Shown: one piece after another, positions 17,119 through 29,376 of the stretch
Layout of the letters: every line of letters begins with the position of its first letter
Numbering within the stretch: the stretch's first letter is position 1
NCBI RefSeq assembly: GCF_002812045.1
Contig: NZ_NPEG01000001.1
Span: 744,001 to 808,000 of the forward strand
DNA: 64,000 nt
Direction of reading: 5' to 3'
DNA from: Leptospira haakeii
GTDB lineage: Bacteria > Spirochaetota > Leptospiria > Leptospirales > Leptospiraceae
Made by a program: the position numbers and the translations under genes
The notes under the pieces: generated by a model
Databases searched by the model: none
What the model was told of the DNA's origin: nothing
Seen by the model: only the letters and a program-made list of their open reading frames with translations

Positions 17119-20100
17119 TTGGAATCTTCCCTTTCACAGCTCGGTATCCTCAGGCAGTTTTTCGAAAGGATCGGGGACGGTGTACTTGTATTTTCTGCTT
17201 CCGGAAATCTGATCGAAGCAAATCCTGCTGCATTGCAGATCTTGGGTTATTCTTCGAAAGAATTGAAAGAGATCGATTTTAATCTGATTTCTGATATTCG
17301 AAACGGGATTTTTGAAAATCTCAAAAAAGAAGAAAAAACCAATTGGTACTTGGGTTACTTTTTACTTAAGAGTAAAGAGATCAGGACATTCTATTGCCAA
17401 GGTTTTAAGATCCAAGGAGAGACCGACACTGAAACTACAACTTGGATCCATATTCGTTCTCCAAAACAACAAAGTGAACTTTCTAAAGAAGATATAACTC
17501 ATCCGGAAATAGGATGGAGAGCTCTCGAAAAGTTTTTCGATATGAATCCCTTACCTATGGCGATCACAGAGATCGAAACAGGTAAGTATCTAAAAGTAAA
17601 CAGACAGTTTTGTATTCAGGTAAAATATTCTGAGGATGAAATCGTAGGAAAAAGTGCATTAGAACTCGGCTTTTGGAGTTCTGCAAAAAGTAGAGCGGAT
17701 ATAGTAGAGGCTATCAAAAAAGAAGGCTTTGTCCGAGATATAGAATTACGTTTTACGAATAAACTAGGGGAAGAGTTTTGGGGACTCTTCTCCGCTCACC
17801 CTATTGAATATGCAGGTTCTTTAAAGCTACTTACGATCACAGTCCCTATCACAGATAGAGTAAAAGAAGAAGTAGAAAAACAGAAACTTTTAGACGAACT
17901 AAAAGAGAACCAAGAAATACTCAATCAGATCATTCGGTTGAACCCGACCGCTATCACTTTATCTAAAGCTGATGGAACTTATCTAGATGCAAACGATCTG
18001 TTCTTAAGCCTCATTGGAAAAACAAACGAAGAGATCATAGGTAAGTCCCCAGCAGATCTAGGAGTTTATTACGATCTAAGTGATAGAGAGATTATCCGTG
18101 GGCTTCTAATCCAAAAAGGCGCAGTAGATAATCTAGAAGTGAAGATGGGCACAGCGGACGGAAAGGTCCGATCTATTCTGTTCTCAGCTAGAGTGATAGA
18201 AGCTGGTGGAGAAAAAAAGATCTTAGCTGTAGGTCACGATATCACTCATATCAAAGAAGCACAAGCAGACTTGGAAAATCTTGCCTCAGAACTTGAAAAG
18301 AGTAAGGAACTTTTCCAAAGATTATTCCAGCTAATTCCTTCTGCGGTAGTTCTTACAGACTTGGTTTCAAGAAAGATCATAGATGTGAACGAAAGATTTC
18401 TGGAAGTCATAAAACTTAAAAGAGCGGAAGTAATCGGAAAACTTACCACTGATATAAAAGTTTGGGATTACGATCCTGAAAGAAGAAGTGAAATTTATAG
18501 CCAGTTAGACGAGAAAGGTGAGGTAAGTAATATCGAAACAGTGTTTCGAGCTGCAGATGGAACTGGGATCCCAGTTCTGTATTCTGGAAGGATCGTTAAA
18601 TTAAATGGGCGACCTCATGTTATTTCTCTTGCAACGGATATTAGAGAACGTCTGGAAGCAGAAGAACAAACCCGGAAATTAAACGCTGAAGTCCGGCATA
18701 ATAAGGAACTCTTTGAGAAAATTTTCCAGATGAATCCTGCCGCAGTTTCTCTTTCCGATCTGGAAACCGGAACTTACAGGGAGATCAACCAAGAATATTG
18801 CGAACTGATCGGATACACAAGAGAAGAGATCATAGGGAAAACTTCCTTCGAGTTGGGGATATGGAAAGGTCCTTTAGATAGGGCAAAGATCCGTAAAGAA
18901 TTAGAGGAATTCGGTTGGTCCAAAAATATAGAAGCTACCATCAACCGATCCGACAATACCGAGAGACACGTAATTTCAGGTAACCGAGTATTTAAGATCG
19001 GGGATAAGATGATGCTTCTTGCACTTCTTATCGATGTTACTGATAAGAAAAAAGTAGAACAAGAAAGAGATCAGTATCTTCTCCAATTAGAAGAAAGCAA
19101 AGACCTTTTCGAAAAAGTATTCGATTTAAATCCGGACACTATTTGTATTTCCGACCTGGAAACAGGTAAGTATATCAGTGTGAACTCAATGTTTTATGAA
19201 TTATTCGGATACACAAAGGAAGAAGCGATAGGAAAAGACTCCATAGATATGGGGCTTTGGCCCGATCCTACCGTCAAAAAAAATCTGATCAGTCGGATGA
19301 AAGAAGAAGGTATATTAAGAGATCTTGATATTCCTTTTATTCGAAAAGATGGAACTCGTGTGGATTCAATTTTTTCGGGCCGTATTATGAACTTAGCCGG
19401 AAGACCTGTAATCGTTGCGATCACAAAGGATAATACTGCAGGAAAGGCCGCGGCCAGAGAAAAAGAAGAAGAGAATTTAAAACTCTCCGAGCAAGCAAGA
19501 GTTCTATTAAATATGGCGACTGACCCTGATTTTGCCTCGGGTAATATTTCTGCAGGTTTGAATAATATAGTCAAAATGTGCACAGAAACTTTAGATTGTG
19601 ATCGGGCGTCTATATGGCTTTTTTCTGATAAGGAAAAAACTGTTTGGTCTTTGGTTTCAGGCTGGGACCAAAAGTTTCTGTCTTATTTAGATCCAGATAC
19701 TATGGATTTAAAAGAATATCCTAAATATTTTGCATCTATGAAAACCGAAAGATTAATAGATGCATACGATGTGCTGAATGATCCAAGAACATCTGAGTTT
19801 GCGGAGTCTTATAGTATTCCTCTTAAAATCCAATCCTTGTTGAATGCTCCTATCTTTTTAAGGGGTGGGATTTACGGAGCCATTTGTTTAGAGCATAGAG
19901 GCGCTCTTCGTAGATGGAAAGGTTTCGAGCAACAGTTCGTAGTCACAGTTGCAGAACAAGTCACACAGCTAATATTAAATTCTGAAAGAAGAGAAGCTAA
20001 AGAAGAACTAGAAAATGCTGTTCGTATCCGAACTTCAGAGTTGGCTTCCGCTTTGGATAATTTGAAAAAAACCCAGGACCAACTTATACTTTCCGAAAAA

Positions 20101-21048
20101 ATGGCGGCGCTTGGACAGTTAGTCGCGGGTATCGCTCATGAGATCAATAACCCGTTAGGAGCAATTTCTGCTTTGAGCGGTGAATTAAGGGCCTATTTAG
20201 ATTCTTCACCTGAACGTTTGAAAAAATTGGGTCCATTCTTTGCCGAAGCAGAACCAAGTTATATTAAACGATTATCCGAGTTTATTCGTGCAGGAATTTC
20301 TAATAAAGAAATTCAGGTCTCAAGAGAAGAGAGAAGGAACGTTCTCAAAAAATTAAAGAATACTCTTAGCGAGCTCGGTTTTGAGAATTCATACGATCTT
20401 GCAGACAGGCTGATGGATGTAGGTTTATACCATTCTACCGAAGAATTCCCTGAAATTTTTGAAGCTAAAACAAATCTTGCGCTCCTCGATTTCGCCATCG
20501 AAGAGATACAAACATATAAGAATGCTGCATCCATTCGTTTAGCTGTGGATAGAACTTCTAAGATAGTTTATGCTCTTAAAAGTTTTGCTCATATCGATTC
20601 CGGGGAAGGTAAGATCGAAACTGACCTTGCAGAGAATATAGAAACTGTACTTACAATCTATCATAACCAGATTAAAAATGGAGTCGAAGTAGAATTGGAC
20701 TTCCAAGCAAGGCCGATCATCCATGCTTATCCGGATGATTTGATCCAGGTCTGGACAAACTTAATTTACAATTCCCTTCAGGCCATGCAGTTTAAAGGTA
20801 AGATCAAAATTTCGATTTTGGATTCCGACTCTGATGTTTCCGTTTTGGTTTCAGATAATGGTCCGGGTATCCCTGCCGATATTAAGTCTAAAATATTCGA
20901 TCCTTTTTATACCACCAAAGCTCCCGGAGAGGGAAGCGGTTTAGGTCTGGACATTTCCAGAAGGATCGTTCTAAAACATGGAGGAAGAATAGAATTCAAC
21001 TCCAAGCCAGGAAAGACAGTATTTAAGGTACTTCTTCCTAAGACCTAA
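17119..21048 (+). CDS. Multi-PAS sensor histidine kinase with GAF domain
   Basis: A cytosolic kinase of about 1309 residues with no membrane helices. Six PAS domains follow each other (about 10-110, 132-245, 267-385, 394-510, 527-645, 660-775); PAS 2, 5 and 6 share the phrase DLETGKY or similar, followed by EEIIGK, and look like internal duplications. Next come a GAF domain (about 790-950), a coiled coil and the kinase core: His1007 in [13 protein letters not shown], the N box NLIYNSLQ and the G boxes DNGPGIP and [13 protein letters not shown]. The second dimerisation helix ([16 protein letters not shown]) comes about 138 residues after the His, much later than usual. The TTG at 17119 with GGTGAT six bases upstream is preferred; a TTG at 17089 is possible. 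No response regulator is adjacent. Confidence 0.9.
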   Translation: MESSLSQLGILRQFFERIGDGVLVFSASGNLIEANPAALQILGYSSKELKEIDFNLISDIRNGIFENLKKEEKTNWYLGYFLLKSKEIRTFYCQGFKIQGETDTETTTWIHIRSPKQQSELSKEDITHPEIGWRALEKFFDMNPLPMAITEIETGKYLKVNRQFCIQVKYSEDEIVGKSALELGFWSSAKSRADIVEAIKKEGFVRDIELRFTNKLGEEFWGLFSAHPIEYAGSLKLLTITVPITDRVKEEVEKQKLLDELKENQEILNQIIRLNPTAITLSKADGTYLDANDLFLSLIGKTNEEIIGKSPADLGVYYDLSDREIIRGLLIQKGAVDNLEVKMGTADGKVRSILFSARVIEAGGEKKILAVGHDITHIKEAQADLENLASELEKSKELFQRLFQLIPSAVVLTDLVSRKIIDVNERFLEVIKLKRAEVIGKLTTDIKVWDYDPERRSEIYSQLDEKGEVSNIETVFRAADGTGIPVLYSGRIVKLNGRPHVISLATDIRERLEAEEQTRKLNAEVRHNKELFEKIFQMNPAAVSLSDLETGTYREINQEYCELIGYTREEIIGKTSFELGIWKGPLDRAKIRKELEEFGWSKNIEATINRSDNTERHVISGNRVFKIGDKMMLLALLIDVTDKKKVEQERDQYLLQLEESKDLFEKVFDLNPDTICISDLETGKYISVNSMFYELFGYTKEEAIGKDSIDMGLWPDPTVKKNLISRMKEEGILRDLDIPFIRKDGTRVDSIFSGRIMNLAGRPVIVAITKDNTAGKAAAREKEEENLKLSEQARVLLNMATDPDFASGNISAGLNNIVKMCTETLDCDRASIWLFSDKEKTVWSLVSGWDQKFLSYLDPDTMDLKEYPKYFASMKTERLIDAYDVLNDPRTSEFAESYSIPLKIQSLLNAPIFLRGGIYGAICLEHRGALRRWKGFEQQFVVTVAEQVTQLILNSERREAKEELENAVRIRTSELASALDNLKKTQDQLILSEKMAALGQLVAGIAHEINNPLGAISALSGELRAYLDSSPERLKKLGPFFAEAEPSYIKRLSEFIRAGISNKEIQVSREERRNVLKKLKNTLSELGFENSYDLADRLMDVGLYHSTEEFPEIFEAKTNLALLDFAIEEIQTYKNAASIRLAVDRTSKIVYALKSFAHIDSGEGKIETDLAENIETVLTIYHNQIKNGVEVELDFQARPIIHAYPDDLIQVWTNLIYNSLQAMQFKGKIKISILDSDSDVSVLVSDNGPGIPADIKSKIFDPFYTTKAPGEGSGLGLDISRRIVLKHGGRIEFNSKPGKTVFKVLLPKT

Positions 21049-21049
21049 A

Positions 21050-22852
21050 TTAGGTTTTAAAGAATTCCACTTCTTTTTTCAAAGAGCTTGCCTGATGAGC
21101 AAGTTTCTCAGCAAGAGAATCAATATCGTTTACTATACCGTTCAGAAATTCAGTAGCTTCCGAAATACTTCCGATCGTTTTAGAAAATTCTAAAGAAGTT
21201 TGTGACTGTTCTTTAGTGTGATTTCGAATTTCCTCTGCAGATCGGATCAGTTCGGAAAATGCATTTTTTACCTGAGCGCTTGCCACCAATTGTGATTCGG
21301 ATAAGGAAGAAACCTGCAAAATTCTTTCGGAAGTATTTTGAGCAGTGTCACCTATTCTTCGGAAAGCGACTTCTGTATTTCCTAGAACTTCTCTTCCTGA
21401 GTTGGTTGCCTTTACTGCTTCCGCCAATGTTGTACGAATTCTTTTTGCATTCTCTTGGGTTTGTTCTCCCAGTTTGGAAATTTCCTGAGCTACTACTGCA
21501 AAACCTTTCCCTGCTTCTCCTGCGCGGGCAGCTTCGATGGCTGCATTCAAGGAAAGAAGTCCGATCCTATCAGTAATCTCATGGATTACATTCACGCTCG
21601 CTTCCATCTTAGCAGTATTGGATTCTATCTCTGCCATTGCGTCTCGAGTGGATTGTAATGCGGATTCTCCATTAGAAGTTTCTAATCTCATTCTTTCCGC
21701 ATCATTTTTGGTATCCATAAGGGAAGTATGAACATTACGAATCCTATCTTCAAGTTCGGCAAGAGAAGCAGTCGCCTGCTCCACGGTGCTTGACTGGCTT
21801 TCCGCTCTAGAAGAAGTAGATTGAATGGATGCTGCAATTTCTTCTACTCCTGAACTCATTTGTTCTGTGGAAGCAGCATTCTCTTGCATTTTTATAGAAA
21901 GATCTTTTGTTTTTTCTTCCAGTACCTTGGAGCTTTGTGAAAGTTTTTCTGATTCTTTGATTACCGTTTTAACGACGATTCTAAGTCTTTTCACGAAATC
22001 ATTTAACATTTTGCTACTTCTTCCTAACTCATCTGTAGAAACCATAGGAAGTAGGATATCCAATTCACCTTGGGACATCTCGGTAAATGCGTTCATCATA
22101 TTTTTGGAGTTCCTACGAATGCTAGAAGCTAATAGGTAGGAAGAAATAGTGAGGGTGATCACCATAAAAAGTATAGTGAGAGAAAGAGCTAAGGTGACAT
22201 CTCCCAACTTTAGCCAACCGGATGTCTCCTCGACTAATAGATAACCGAAAATTACGACGGGCAGTAGGGCAATTGATGCGATTGTAGAAATAATTCTTAC
22301 GAAGATTGATACTTTGCGAATATCTTTCTCTTCTAAAGAAAGTCCGTTCAATCTGTCCGATTCCAATACTTCTGAAAGTACTGACTCAGTTAAAAAGAAA
22401 TGAGAGATCCCTAAGGTGGGATAAATGATCAGAGGTAAGAGTAAGAATGGAGCAGACTCAAAAAATTCCGGGATAAAGAAAAGGTGCATCATTTTCCAGG
22501 CCGCAGGAATTCCGTAACTCCACTGCACGATATAAAATCCAGTATTTAAAAGGGGGAAGTTCAGAAGTCTTTTCTTAACTGCCACCTTACCTTTTGTGTT
22601 TAATTTTTCCCAATTATTTGGCTCCAGATTGGATAGAAGCCTTCCTAAATATAAAAATCGGAGTGTAGGGAAAAAATAAGAGGTGGTTAATACGACTGTA
22701 GAGGATCCGATCAACGCGATCGCCTTATTGAAGTCATATGCTCCAGCAGCGATAATGAATAGAACAGCTAAAGGGACGGCAAGAACTGAAGTTAATAGTT
22801 CTAGGCCTAAGGTAAGTCTCCATCTGAGTTTTCTAGATTCTCCCCTCGTCAT
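21050..22852 (-). CDS. Methyl-accepting chemotaxis protein, six-helix membrane sensor
   Basis: A 600-residue chemoreceptor. About six hydrophobic helices occupy residues 15-240 in place of a periplasmic ligand domain. A HAMP-like linker follows (SSYLLASSIRRN to LGRSSKMLNDFV), then a signalling coiled coil. The hairpin tip is canonical ([20 protein letters not shown] then FAVVAQEISKLGEQT), so it should bind CheA and CheW. It converges on the histidine kinase with one base between stop codons and no visible terminator. The membrane domain may sense something within or across the inner membrane, but the signal is unknown. Confidence 0.93.
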   Translation of the reverse strand: MTRGESRKLRWRLTLGLELLTSVLAVPLAVLFIIAAGAYDFNKAIALIGSSTVVLTTSYFFPTLRFLYLGRLLSNLEPNNWEKLNTKGKVAVKKRLLNFPLLNTGFYIVQWSYGIPAAWKMMHLFFIPEFFESAPFLLLPLIIYPTLGISHFFLTESVLSEVLESDRLNGLSLEEKDIRKVSIFVRIISTIASIALLPVVIFGYLLVEETSGWLKLGDVTLALSLTILFMVITLTISSYLLASSIRRNSKNMMNAFTEMSQGELDILLPMVSTDELGRSSKMLNDFVKRLRIVVKTVIKESEKLSQSSKVLEEKTKDLSIKMQENAASTEQMSSGVEEIAASIQSTSSRAESQSSTVEQATASLAELEDRIRNVHTSLMDTKNDAERMRLETSNGESALQSTRDAMAEIESNTAKMEASVNVIHEITDRIGLLSLNAAIEAARAGEAGKGFAVVAQEISKLGEQTQENAKRIRTTLAEAVKATNSGREVLGNTEVAFRRIGDTAQNTSERILQVSSLSESQLVASAQVKNAFSELIRSAEEIRNHTKEQSQTSLEFSKTIGSISEATEFLNGIVNDIDSLAEKLAHQASSLKKEVEFFKT

Positions 22853-22908
22853 TTCCGTTCTTTTCCTTTTTTTTGATTTGAAAGAAGCCTAAGGCTTCAA
22901 GATATTTC

Positions 22909-24276
22909 ATGACAATGAGACGCAGATTGCTTTTATCATCCACCTCTTTGTTGATTTTACTGTTTGGATTCTTTTACATCGATTTTGCAATTTATGGAAA
23001 AAGTCAGTCAACCGACACAGCTTCGCCTTCTAGTATCCAATCGGGGCCTATGTTAGGTTACTCGACTCATAAAGAAGTAAAGATATGGGTCCAGACTAAG
23101 AATCCTTCTAAAGTATATGCGAAATATTTTATTTCCGGAAGTCCGGAACAAAGCCATGTAACTCGTGAAGTGAATACTGAACATCATAAAGGCAATGTTG
23201 CCCATCTGATCGCTGACGTATTGGAGCCTGGAAAAATATACGAATATATAATTTATATAAATGGAAAATTCCAAGAACCTAAGTCGGAACAAAAATTTAG
23301 AACGCAACCAATTTGGATAGGCAAACAAAGCGGACCTCCCGATATCAAATTTGCTTTGGGAAGTTGTGCATTCGTTAACGACCCTAAATATGATACACAA
23401 GCAAAACCATATGGAGGGGAATATTTTATCTACAAATCCATCTCTACTCAAAAACCAGACTTCATGCTTTGGATGGGGGATAATATTTATCTAAGGGAGC
23501 CTGATTGGGAATCTAGGACGGGTTTCATTTATCGTTATACTGAGCAAAGATCCTTGGCTGAACTCCAACCATTACTCGCAAATGTTCATCATTATGCGGT
23601 TTGGGATGATCACGATTGGGGACCCAATGATGGAGATGCTTCCTTTTGGATGGGAGCTACCGCAGAAGAAATTTTTAAATTGTTTTGGGCAAACCCGAAC
23701 TATTCGAAAAAAGGAATATATGGTTCTTTCACTTGGGGAGATGCGCAATTCTTTTTGATGGATGATCGTAGCTTCAGGACTGCAAATGATAATAAAACAG
23801 GATCCAGATCATTTTTCGGAGAAGAGCAGTTGGATTGGCTTGTGAATGGTTTAGCATTCTCTAAGGCAACTTTTAAGTTCGTGGTAGTTGGTGGCCAGGT
23901 CTTAAATCCGTTATCCGTTTTTGAAAATTATTCTACATATGCTGAAGAAAGAGAAAAACTTCTTTCCAAAATCTCCAAATTGAAGATAAAAAACCTGATA
24001 TTTTTGACAGGAGATAGACACTTTACGGAATTATCATATATTCAGGAAGGATTCGAATATCCTGTATATGATTTTACAGTTTCACCTTTAACTTCTTCTA
24101 CACATGCACCTATTACCGAAAAAAACCCTTTAAGGGTCGAAGGTACAATGGTAGATGATAAAAGAAATTTTGGAACAATAGAAATTACGGGTCCTTTAAA
24201 ACAAAGGAGCTTATTGTTTAGAGTTTTTGATTCTTCCGGAATAGAACTTTGGTCCAGGGATATAAAGGCCAAATGA
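22909..24276 (+). CDS. PhoD-type alkaline phosphatase/phosphodiesterase
   Basis: A 455-residue exported metallophosphoesterase. The N-terminus has a hydrophobic signal or anchor ([18 protein letters not shown]). An N-terminal Ig-like region (about 45-140) precedes the catalytic domain, which carries PhoD-family motifs: [25 protein letters not shown] and [10 protein letters not shown]. PhoD enzymes use iron and calcium and hydrolyse phosphate mono- or diesters outside the cytosol. It overlaps the next gene by four bases (ATGA, 24273-24276), so the two are translationally coupled. No Pho-box was recognised upstream. The exact substrate is not deducible. Confidence 0.9.
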   Translation: MTMRRRLLLSSTSLLILLFGFFYIDFAIYGKSQSTDTASPSSIQSGPMLGYSTHKEVKIWVQTKNPSKVYAKYFISGSPEQSHVTREVNTEHHKGNVAHLIADVLEPGKIYEYIIYINGKFQEPKSEQKFRTQPIWIGKQSGPPDIKFALGSCAFVNDPKYDTQAKPYGGEYFIYKSISTQKPDFMLWMGDNIYLREPDWESRTGFIYRYTEQRSLAELQPLLANVHHYAVWDDHDWGPNDGDASFWMGATAEEIFKLFWANPNYSKKGIYGSFTWGDAQFFLMDDRSFRTANDNKTGSRSFFGEEQLDWLVNGLAFSKATFKFVVVGGQVLNPLSVFENYSTYAEEREKLLSKISKLKIKNLIFLTGDRHFTELSYIQEGFEYPVYDFTVSPLTSSTHAPITEKNPLRVEGTMVDDKRNFGTIEITGPLKQRSLLFRVFDSSGIELWSRDIKAK

Positions 24277-25130
24277 AAATCCAAAAGTTTATGTTATATC
24301 TTCTCTCGGTCATATTCATCATTTTTCTGGGGCTTTTGGGGTTATTGTATTCGAATCAGGACAAGCTGATCTTCTTCCCGGAAATTCTGCCCGAGGATTT
24401 TCAATTCTCATTTTCTTATACGTTTCAGGAAGTTTCTTTGGAATTGGAAAACGGAGAGAAGATATATGCATTATTCTTTCCTGCCCAAGGGCCTTCTAAA
24501 GGTACTGTTCTGTATTTTCATGGAAACGCTGGAAGTTTAAGGAGTTGGGGAGGTGTTGCAGAGGATTTTGTTCCGAGAGGTTGGGACCTTCTCATGACCG
24601 ATTACAGGGGTTATGGTAAAAGTAGAGCCAAACTAACCGAGAAGGGAATGTACCAGGATGCAGAACGTTGGTACGAATATTTGAAAACGAATAAATTAAA
24701 AAAAGAGAACGAGATCATTCTTTATGGAAGATCCATCGGAACCGGAGTAGTGGTGGATTTGGGAACCAAAACAAATCCTGGTTATATTATATTAGAAACT
24801 CCTTATACTTCTTTAGCGGATCTAGCAAAGGAATATTATCCATTTGTGCCGGAATGGTTTTTGGCTTATTCTCTTAAGTCTGAGGACAAAATTGGAAAAT
24901 TGCATTCGTCTACGACAATTATACATGGAAATGAAGATGAGATCGTTCCATTCAGGCAAGGTAAGATATTATTTAAAACTGGTTTGGAATCAGGGGTTAA
25001 AATAGAATTTCTGGAAATAGAAGGAGGAAATCATAATAATCTCTCCTTCTTTCCAGAATACCAAAAGGGATTGGTCAATATTTTAGAGTCGGTTCACTTA
25101 AACCGAAGAAAATCAAACTCTCAGAGGTAA
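24273..25130 (+). CDS. Membrane-anchored alpha/beta hydrolase, BEM46/ABHD13-like
   Basis: A 285-residue serine hydrolase with an N-terminal membrane helix (about residues 6-27) and a lumenal or cytosolic catalytic domain. The elements are the oxyanion region LYFHGNAGS, nucleophile elbow GRSIGTG (Ser), acid in GNEDEIVP and base in EGGNHNN. This is the BEM46/ABHD12-13 branch, often thioesterase or lipase-like. The start is the ATG at 24273, inside the stop of the PhoD gene, with AAGG upstream. Its 3' end overlaps the convergent mtnP gene by 10 bases. Confidence 0.9.
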   Translation: MKIQKFMLYLLSVIFIIFLGLLGLLYSNQDKLIFFPEILPEDFQFSFSYTFQEVSLELENGEKIYALFFPAQGPSKGTVLYFHGNAGSLRSWGGVAEDFVPRGWDLLMTDYRGYGKSRAKLTEKGMYQDAERWYEYLKTNKLKKENEIILYGRSIGTGVVVDLGTKTNPGYIILETPYTSLADLAKEYYPFVPEWFLAYSLKSEDKIGKLHSSTTIIHGNEDEIVPFRQGKILFKTGLESGVKIEFLEIEGGNHNNLSFFPEYQKGLVNILESVHLNRRKSNSQR

Positions 25131-25984
25131 TCTGGGAATAATACTTTCAGTTTTGCAACAGTATCCGGATTTCTGCGTTCAGGAGCGGTGATGATAGAAT
25201 ACTTAGTGCTATTCTTGAGGCTCAGATCATCTCCGTTTCCAAGAGAAGGGATCAAAGCGCTCAAAAGTTTTTTAGCATTCTCTGCATTCTTTCCTAAATT
25301 CGCCATTACCATTTCGGCAGTGACTGCTTCTTCGTTCTCTCTCCAACAATCATAGTCCGTAGACATACAGACCATTTGGTAAGCAATCTCAGCTTCTCTT
25401 GCAAGTTTAGCTTCCGGAAGAACACTCATATTGATGATATCACCGCCCCAAGAACGATACATATGGGATTCTGCTCTTGTGGAGAATAGAGGACCTTCCA
25501 TACAAACCAAAGTTTTATTTTGATGGATCGGAAGATTTACTTTTGCTGCAGCTTTATTAATTCGATCGCTTAAATTTTGGGAAAAAGGATCTGCGAAAGG
25601 AGCGTGGGCGACCACACCTTTTCCGAAGAATGTGGACTCTCTTCCTCTTGTTCTGTCTATGATCTGACTTGGAAGAACGAAGTCCAAAGGTTTGATCTCT
25701 TCTCTTAAACTTCCGACAGAGCTGAATGCTACGATTTCTTCTACGCCTAAAATTTTAAGAGCGCAGATATTCGCTTTCATAGGAACTTCGTGAGGCATGA
25801 TAAAATGCCCTACACCATGTCGAGGGAGAAATGCGATTAATTTGTCGTGGATCTTTCCGATCTTGATCGTGTCGGAAGGTTTACCCCAAGGAGTTTCCGG
25901 AAGGACTTCTTCGACCAGTTCCATTCCATCCAGACTATAGAGACCAGTGCCTCCAATAACTGCAGCTTTTACTTTAGTCCCCAT
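25121..25984 (-). CDS. mtnP: S-methyl-5'-thioadenosine phosphorylase
   Basis: A 287-residue enzyme that splits methylthioadenosine (from polyamine or homoserine-lactone metabolism) with phosphate into adenine and methylthioribose-1-phosphate, the entry step of methionine salvage. Motifs: AVIGGTGLYS at the N-terminus, LPRHGVGH, CMEGPLFSTRAES and NMSVLPEAKLAREAEI. The segment MSTDYDCW, with Asp rather than Asn, marks the adenine-specific MTAP group over guanosine phosphorylases. The ATG at 25984 has AGGAG at a good distance. No other salvage genes are nearby. Confidence 0.95.
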   Translation of the reverse strand: MGTKVKAAVIGGTGLYSLDGMELVEEVLPETPWGKPSDTIKIGKIHDKLIAFLPRHGVGHFIMPHEVPMKANICALKILGVEEIVAFSSVGSLREEIKPLDFVLPSQIIDRTRGRESTFFGKGVVAHAPFADPFSQNLSDRINKAAAKVNLPIHQNKTLVCMEGPLFSTRAESHMYRSWGGDIINMSVLPEAKLAREAEIAYQMVCMSTDYDCWRENEEAVTAEMVMANLGKNAENAKKLLSALIPSLGNGDDLSLKNSTKYSIITAPERRNPDTVAKLKVLFPDYL

Positions 25985-26063
25985 ATCTTCTCCTCTCAAT
26001 CGGAATAAATTCCATATATCGAAATATGGGTCCGATTGTAAAGAAGAAGGAAATGAAAAGGTT

Positions 26064-27653
26064 TTAGGAATTATCGCTCAATACTTTTAGTTCAGAAGCC
26101 TTTGTTTTGATCCTATCAATCTCTGAGTTTAAGCTGGCTGAATCCTCGTTAATCTCATTGATATCTTTTTCTAATTGGGACATGGTCCGTATCATCTCCC
26201 TTTGACCCAAGGATTGTTCTTTTTCGGATTCATGGATCTCGTTCGAAACGGATTTGATACTTTCTAATTCACTTAAGAACTTTCGGATAATGTTTCTTTG
26301 TTCCAGATAAAGTTTATTCATCTGGACGATCCTATCAGAAGTTTCCAGAATCTTAAATTTTTGTTTTTCAGTCAGATCACCCGTTTCTGCAGAAGCGCTC
26401 TTTGCTTCTTGTATAAAACTTTGGGATTGCCTTACGATTGCAGAGATAGATTTCGCGTTTTCTGAGGTAAAGTCTGCAAGCTTGCTTACTTCGTTTGCCA
26501 CTACTGCAAATCCTCTTCCAGCTTCTCCTGCTCTTGCCGCCTCGATAGACGCGTTCAATGCGAGAAGGTTTGTTTTATCCGCAATTTCTCCCATGATCTG
26601 GTTGATCTGATCTACTTTGTCAAAAGAACCCGCGATGTCTGCCAGATAGGATTTTGTTTTTTCCGCGGCGATGGTAACATTCTCCATATCCGCTTTATTA
26701 TCATTTGCGAATGTAGAAAGTGCTTCGCTATAACCTGTAATATTCGAAACTATTTCTCCCAACTTTTTAGAATCATCCGCAAGTTCACTCAAACTAACAT
26801 TCTGCGATTCAATAGATCTGGAAGTATTTGTAGAAGCAGCGGAAAGTTCTTCTAATACTGCATTTACTTCTTCCAAAGCAGCAGCTTGAGACTCCATCTT
26901 TTCTCCAGTCCGATTGATGAACTGAGCGAATTTAACGATAGAATCTTCCAAACTAATTGCAGAATCCTTAATGATTGTTTGGTTCTCACTTAATTTTTCG
27001 AGTAAGTCTTTGGAATCTGTGTAAAGCCGGTTTCCTTCTACAGTTAACCTTAAGAATAATCTCATTAATTGAGCGAGTATCACACTCGCAACAAATATGA
27101 ATGCAATTTTGATGATCTCTGTGGAGGCACTTAGGTTATAAGGAAGTTTTGCTGCTTCCGGATCCATTACGAAGCCTGCTCCGTTCTGGAGTGCACATAC
27201 AAGAGCAATGATAGCACCTGCAGTGGAGAATGCCCCCACAATCAAAACGAAGATCCTTTCTCCTAAAAGACAGGAGTAGATCATTATGTAAAAATAAATG
27301 AAGAATAATACGACGTTCTTTAAAGTTCCAGCCGCCACATCAGGAGACACAAAAGTATCTAAGATCAATGTGGCGCTTAGAACATTCACATCGAATAACA
27401 CAAAAAGTTTGTGGAATCCGATGGACATATTCCTTTTACGATTCACTGCAAAATTGAAGATGCAGTAAAGACCCATAAAAGCTGTGCCGCCCGCATGGAC
27501 CAGAAACTGTAAAGGCTGGAAACTTTTATAGGCTCCGGCTAAAGAAATGATAAAAAGTAAGACTAGACCCAATCGTATTCTGTTGATAACGATGGCACCA
27601 TTCTTCCAGATCTGTAGGATCGTGGACTCCGTTTTTAGATGGGAAGTTTCCAT
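26064..27653 (-). CDS. Methyl-accepting chemotaxis protein (tandem paralogue 1)
   Basis: A 529-residue chemoreceptor with six membrane helices (about residues 20-205), no periplasmic domain and no obvious HAMP, followed by a long signalling coiled coil. The tip is canonical ([20 protein letters not shown] then [20 protein letters not shown]). It lies 61 bases downstream of a close paralogue on the same strand; the two share most of the tip and the phrase [18 protein letters not shown] precedes the ATG. The pair probably arose by tandem duplication. Ligand and methylation sites were not identified. Confidence 0.94.
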   Translation of the reverse strand: METSHLKTESTILQIWKNGAIVINRIRLGLVLLFIISLAGAYKSFQPLQFLVHAGGTAFMGLYCIFNFAVNRKRNMSIGFHKLFVLFDVNVLSATLILDTFVSPDVAAGTLKNVVLFFIYFYIMIYSCLLGERIFVLIVGAFSTAGAIIALVCALQNGAGFVMDPEAAKLPYNLSASTEIIKIAFIFVASVILAQLMRLFLRLTVEGNRLYTDSKDLLEKLSENQTIIKDSAISLEDSIVKFAQFINRTGEKMESQAAALEEVNAVLEELSAASTNTSRSIESQNVSLSELADDSKKLGEIVSNITGYSEALSTFANDNKADMENVTIAAEKTKSYLADIAGSFDKVDQINQIMGEIADKTNLLALNASIEAARAGEAGRGFAVVANEVSKLADFTSENAKSISAIVRQSQSFIQEAKSASAETGDLTEKQKFKILETSDRIVQMNKLYLEQRNIIRKFLSELESIKSVSNEIHESEKEQSLGQREMIRTMSQLEKDINEINEDSASLNSEIDRIKTKASELKVLSDNS

Positions 27654-27714
27654 TCTTACCTCGACTGAGATAAATAGACGGAATTTCCCTAATCAGACTA
27701 ACGTTGCTGTTCTT

Positions 27715-29322
27715 TTATTCGGAAGAATGTCCGCTCAGTATTCTTAACTCTGAGGCCTGACTATTGATCTTGTCGATCTCAGTGTTCAGTTTGGTGGATT
27801 CTTCACTGATCTCGTTTATGTCTTTTTCCAACTGGCTCATTGTTTTCATTAATTCGTTCTGGCCGAGAGTTTGTTCCTTGGTAGATTCCAGAATATCAGT
27901 GGAAGCAGACTTGATCGTATCCAACTCATTTAAGAAACTTTTAAGAATGGACTTTTGCTCTTTATAGAGCTCGTTCATTTGGACAATACGATCAGTAGTT
28001 TGGATCAATTTGACTTTTTGTTTTTCAGTCAGATCTCCGGTTTCTGCGGAAGCAACCTTTGCTTCATTGATAAAACTTTGGGATTGTTTCACAATAGAAG
28101 AAATAGATTTCGCGTTTTCAGAAGTGAAGTCAGCAAGCTTGCTGACCTCATTTGCTACTACTGCAAATCCTCTTCCTGCGACACCTGCTCTTGCCGCTTC
28201 TATAGACGCGTTTAATGCGAGAAGGTTTGTTTTATCTGCAATCTCCCCCATGATCTGGTTGATCTCGTCTACTCTATTGAATGAATTTGCGATATCAGCG
28301 AGATAAGAATTCGTTTTTTCAGCGGCAATGGTAACATTCTCCATATCCGCTTTGTTCTCTTCTGCAAATACAGAAAGAGTTTCGCTGTATTCCGTAATAT
28401 CTCCAATAATCCCGCCCAGCTTTTGAGAGTTAGAAGCTAGTCCTGAAATACCTTCGTTTTGAGTTTCGATTGATTGAGTATTATTGATAGAAGAAGCAGA
28501 AAGTTCTTCTAATACCGCGTTAACTTCTTCCAAGGCTGCGGCCTGAGATTCCATCTTTTCCCCAGTCCTTGCGATATAACCTGCAAATTCCTTGATAGAG
28601 GTTTCTAAGTTTTCTGCTGAGTTGCGAATGATGTTTTGGTTATCTTTGATTTGAGTTAAAAATACTTGGGACTCTCCGAATAATCTGGAACCTTCTGTAG
28701 TCAGGTTTTCGAATAGTCTCATCAATTGGTATAAAATCACACTCGCAGTGATCATAAAACCGATCTTTACGATCTGAACAGAGAAAATTAAGGTATCAGG
28801 ATCTTTGGACTTGCTTGCATTCTCAGTTAATACCAGTCCACTTTTCCAGCCTACGTAAAGAGCAATTGCGACTCCGATAGCAGTTAATAGGCCAACCAGA
28901 AGTACGAATTTTTTCTCTCCCAGTAAGGAGGAGTAGATCATTATATAAAAATAAATGAAGAATAAGATCATATTTGCGATCGTATCTCTTGCTACGATCG
29001 CATTTATACTACAATCAGCTGCCATGATCGCAGAAAGGATGATCACATCTAAAATCACTAATGTCTTTTGGAATCTGATCCCAACCCTTCCACCTCTCGC
29101 TAGGAAAAATTCAAAGATACAATACAGTGCCATCAAACCTGTTCCTACAGAATGAGCAATTACCTGAGTAGGATGGTTTGTTTTAGAAACTCCGATCAGA
29201 GTTAGGATAAAAAGAACCACTAGTCCTAAGCGGATCCGGTTGATAACGATAGCACCGTTCGTCCAGATTTTTGCTATAGACGATTCTTTAGAGATCGCGG
29301 AATTTACCATGGAATTCATCAT
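27715..29322 (-). CDS. Methyl-accepting chemotaxis protein (tandem paralogue 2, altered hairpin tip)
   Basis: A 535-residue paralogue of the downstream chemoreceptor: six membrane helices (about 24-215) and a cytoplasmic signalling coil. At the tip the sequence reads [11 protein letters not shown], so the nearly invariant Glu of AGEQGRGF (Glu391 in E. coli Tsr) is Val, encoded by GTC; the neighbour retains GAA. In enteric receptors this residue lies at the CheA/CheW interface. The receptor may therefore couple weakly or differently; that is inference. AAGG precedes the two tandem ATG codons. It is the upstream gene of the pair. Confidence 0.93.
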   Translation of the reverse strand: MMNSMVNSAISKESSIAKIWTNGAIVINRIRLGLVVLFILTLIGVSKTNHPTQVIAHSVGTGLMALYCIFEFFLARGGRVGIRFQKTLVILDVIILSAIMAADCSINAIVARDTIANMILFFIYFYIMIYSSLLGEKKFVLLVGLLTAIGVAIALYVGWKSGLVLTENASKSKDPDTLIFSVQIVKIGFMITASVILYQLMRLFENLTTEGSRLFGESQVFLTQIKDNQNIIRNSAENLETSIKEFAGYIARTGEKMESQAAALEEVNAVLEELSASSINNTQSIETQNEGISGLASNSQKLGGIIGDITEYSETLSVFAEENKADMENVTIAAEKTNSYLADIANSFNRVDEINQIMGEIADKTNLLALNASIEAARAGVAGRGFAVVANEVSKLADFTSENAKSISSIVKQSQSFINEAKVASAETGDLTEKQKVKLIQTTDRIVQMNELYKEQKSILKSFLNELDTIKSASTDILESTKEQTLGQNELMKTMSQLEKDINEISEESTKLNTEIDKINSQASELRILSGHSSE

Positions 29323-29376
29323 TCACCTTCCGGCAGATTTTAATTTATTAAATTCGCCTAATATTGTATCCGGAAC

